Shown here piece by piece: positions 25,076 to 26,690 of a stretch of 26,690 bases of DNA. The position numbers were made by a program, and so were the translations under genes. The notes under the pieces were generated by a model. That model made no database searches. It had not been told where the DNA came from and was given only the letters and a program-made list of their open reading frames with translations. Positions within the stretch are counted from its first letter, which is position 1. Each line of letters starts with the position of its first letter. Source of the stretch: CALOCV01 sp942491955 (lineage in GTDB: Bacteria > Chlamydiota > Chlamydiia > Chlamydiales > CALOCV01); NCBI GenBank assembly GCA_942491955.1, contig CALOCV010000050.1, forward strand, positions 1 to 26,690, read 5' to 3'.

Positions 25076-26257
25076 ATGCAAGAGATCTACCTCGATAATG
25101 CCACGCGCTGCCGCCCCTCCCCACAAGGAATCGCTGCCGCTCTCCCTTTTCTCCACGAACAGTGGGGGACACCAACAGCTCCCCATAAAAAAGGACAAGA
25201 ACTCTTCCCCACCCTCAAAAAAAGCTACGAAGCGATCTACTCTCTTCTTGGAGCCAAAGAAGAGGATACCTTCATCCTCACCTCTTCCAGCGCCGAAGGC
25301 ATTAACCAAATTATCGAATCGGTCTACTCTCTGATTACAAAAGAAAAGGGGAAAAATGGCTTCCTCACTTCCAATATTGATGAAGCCCCTACCATCCTCG
25401 CATTCGATCGCCTACAAGAAAAAGGGTGCGCTCCATCAATGATCGAAGTCGATAACCAAGGAAAAATTTCGACAAAAGCTATCGTCGAAGCCATCACTCC
25501 CCATACTGCCCTTCTCTCCCTCTCTTGGGCCAATGGACTCACAGGCGTGATCCAACCCATCACAGAGATCGGCGATATCTGTCGCGAACGAGGCATTCTT
25601 TTCCACCTCGATATCTCACACTCCCTAGGGAAAATATTTCTCTCCCTCAACGATGTCCATATCGATTACCTCACGTTCTCAGGAGATGCCATCGGAGGCC
25701 TACCAGGGACAGGAGGCCTCTGGGCTCGACAAGGGGCTCCCTTGCGCCCCCTCATCGTCGGAGGAGGGGAGCAGGCTGGCCTGCGAGCCGGATCATGGAA
25801 TATCCCCGGCCTTGTCGCCCTCGCTACCGTCGCCGAAGATCTTCAAAAGAAACAAGACTTTTTCTGTACAGAAATCGCTCGCTTGCGCAATCGTCTCGAA
25901 AACGGCATCGCCGCCGCCTACCCCAACGCCATCCCCCTCTTCCAAGAACAAGATCGCCTCCCTCATATCACTGCCATCGCATTCCCAGGCGTCGCTAACG
26001 AAGCTCTCCAATATGCCCTCGATAAAAAAAGAGTCTATACCAATATCGGTGGAGGGACGACCCAACAAATCGGTCTCGTCCTCTCAGCTTCTGGCGTCGA
26101 ACCAAGCCTCGCACAAACAGCGCTCTCCTTCTCTCTCTCCAGCAATACCACAGAAGAAGAGATCGATGAAGCCGTCAACCACATCGCACAAGAAGCCGTA
26201 CGCCTCCGCTCCTATTCCCACCACTGCTTAGCCACATCCAAAGGAATCCACCAATGA
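25076..26257 (+). CDS. NifS-like class V aminotransferase homologue lacking catalytic residues
   Basis: The 393-residue protein aligns throughout with cysteine desulfurases: IYLDNAT at the start, GTPTAPHKKGQE, LTSSSAEGINQII, HLDISHSLGKI, RAGSWNIPGL. Yet the active site is gone. Where desulfurases have SGHKIxGPKG, with lysine binding PLP, it reads SGDAIGGLPG, with Ala205 in the lysine position. The PLP-stacking His of the IEHPAVL motif is replaced (IDEAPTIL, Glu103). The catalytic loop SSGSAC is NIGGGTTQ, without cysteine. It cannot be a normal desulfurase. It is translationally coupled to a NifU-like gene that also lacks its ligands. Position matches C. trachomatis CT721, annotated NifS-related. 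A structural or regulatory role is inference. Confidence 0.9.
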   Translation: MQEIYLDNATRCRPSPQGIAAALPFLHEQWGTPTAPHKKGQELFPTLKKSYEAIYSLLGAKEEDTFILTSSSAEGINQIIESVYSLITKEKGKNGFLTSNIDEAPTILAFDRLQEKGCAPSMIEVDNQGKISTKAIVEAITPHTALLSLSWANGLTGVIQPITEIGDICRERGILFHLDISHSLGKIFLSLNDVHIDYLTFSGDAIGGLPGTGGLWARQGAPLRPLIVGGGEQAGLRAGSWNIPGLVALATVAEDLQKKQDFFCTEIARLRNRLENGIAAAYPNAIPLFQEQDRLPHITAIAFPGVANEALQYALDKKRVYTNIGGGTTQQIGLVLSASGVEPSLAQTALSFSLSSNTTEEEIDEAVNHIAQEAVRLRSYSHHCLATSKGIHQ

Positions 26258-26690
26258 GCTTGACCCAACTCCTTCAACCATTCCCCTGGAGCCGCTATAG
26301 CAAAAAACTCCAAAATAAAATCACCACCCCCCACCATGTCGGCTCCTTCCACTACAAAGAATCAAAAGAACGCGGCATGCACCTCGCTATCGGCCAAGCC
26401 GGCGATCCAAACCAAGGCCAGTCCCTTTGGTTCTTCTGGCTCGTCGATCCCGCTGACGGCCAAATTGTCGATGTCCGCTTCCAAGTCTTCGGCCACTCCG
26501 CCCTCATCGGAGCAGCAGAAGTGACAGCAGAACTCCTCATCGGAAAAAATTACGACCAAGCTCGTAGAATATCAGCCGACCTCATCGATTCCCAAGTCCG
26601 CGATAAACGCAATACCGATGCCTTCCCAAAAGAAACCGCCTCCCACCTCAACCTCGCCCTCGATGCCATCGATAGCGCTGCCGAACAATG
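26254..26690 (+). CDS. NifU-like scaffold homologue without cysteines (3' end outside window)
   Basis: The visible 145 residues follow the N-terminal NifU/IscU fold: TPHHVGSF for the NPRNVG motif, VDPADGQIVDVRFQVFG, then a helix AAEVTAELLIGKNYDQARRI, and FPKETASHLNLALDAI at the end. In IscU three cysteines hold the nascent cluster (in GCGD, in FGCGAA and in KxHC). Here these places read NQGQ, FGHSAL and ETASHL, and no cysteine occurs in the whole visible part. It overlaps the NifS-like gene by ATGA, so the two are made together. A cysteine pair further along (NifU C-terminal domain) cannot be excluded as the gene leaves the window. Position matches CT720 of C. trachomatis. Confidence 0.85.
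   Translation, partial: MSLTQLLQPFPWSRYSKKLQNKITTPHHVGSFHYKESKERGMHLAIGQAGDPNQGQSLWFFWLVDPADGQIVDVRFQVFGHSALIGAAEVTAELLIGKNYDQARRISADLIDSQVRDKRNTDAFPKETASHLNLALDAIDSAAEQ

Noticed and set aside
25525..25998. Arginine-rich frame inside the NifS-like gene
   Set aside because: Out-of-frame reading of a C-rich coding region.
1..26690. tRNA, rRNA or CRISPR array
   Set aside because: No T-loop pattern in cloverleaf context, no rRNA motif and no regularly spaced repeat was seen by eye; a covariance-model scan could still find a short RNA.

Overview
The window reads as a piece of chromosome from an environmental chlamydia (phylum Chlamydiota, probably outside Chlamydiaceae). The main argument is gene order. 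The right end carries rluB / gpmA / nifS-like / nifU-like, the same neighbourhood as CT723-CT720 of Chlamydia trachomatis. The lpdA-lipA pair matches CT557-CT558. A wzm/wzt/O-antigen-ligase set is not something expected in Chlamydiaceae, so a Parachlamydiales-type relative is more likely. No rRNA, tRNA, CRISPR array or intact transposase was found.

Layout. 1-3868: the end of glycogen phosphorylase, then on the other strand an orphan solute-binding lipoprotein and a family 2 glycosyltransferase. 3881-5669: a 160-bp near-perfect palindromic repeat, an AAA/DUF4143 ATPase gene, and a promoter region with a strong dyad. 5670-8967: a polysaccharide export and ligation block (Wzm permease, Wzt ATPase, convergent O-antigen ligase). 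9010-11748: an unrecognised large protein followed by tatA-tatC. 11723-13851: a visibly AT-richer patch holding a second 160-bp inverted-repeat element, an unrecognised gene with an NLS-like basic tail, and a small protein resembling a type III secretion chaperone. 13959-20896: a zinc-ribbon membrane protein, then a tightly packed rightward run lpdA, lipA, HEAT-like protein, HAD phosphatase, small membrane protein, mutarotase-like protein and a membrane coiled-coil/PAS-like protein. 20953-24277: a leftward run rluB, a 632-residue unknown and a CoiA-like nuclease. 24395-26690: gpmA, nifS-like and nifU-like.

Two features stand out. First, five coding regions (wzm, the O-antigen ligase, the 9010-10880 protein, tatA, gpmA) need a one- or two-base correction to read through; two of these are clear core functions, so assembly indels are the simplest explanation, but decay or slippage is possible. 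Second, the NifS-like protein lacks the PLP lysine, the PLP-stacking histidine and the catalytic cysteine, and its translationally coupled NifU-like partner has no cysteine in the 145 visible residues. The pair appears to have lost Fe-S chemistry together and may have been repurposed. The AT-rich patch, with a possible nucleus-targeted effector near a chaperone-like gene, is the best candidate for an undescribed accessory function.
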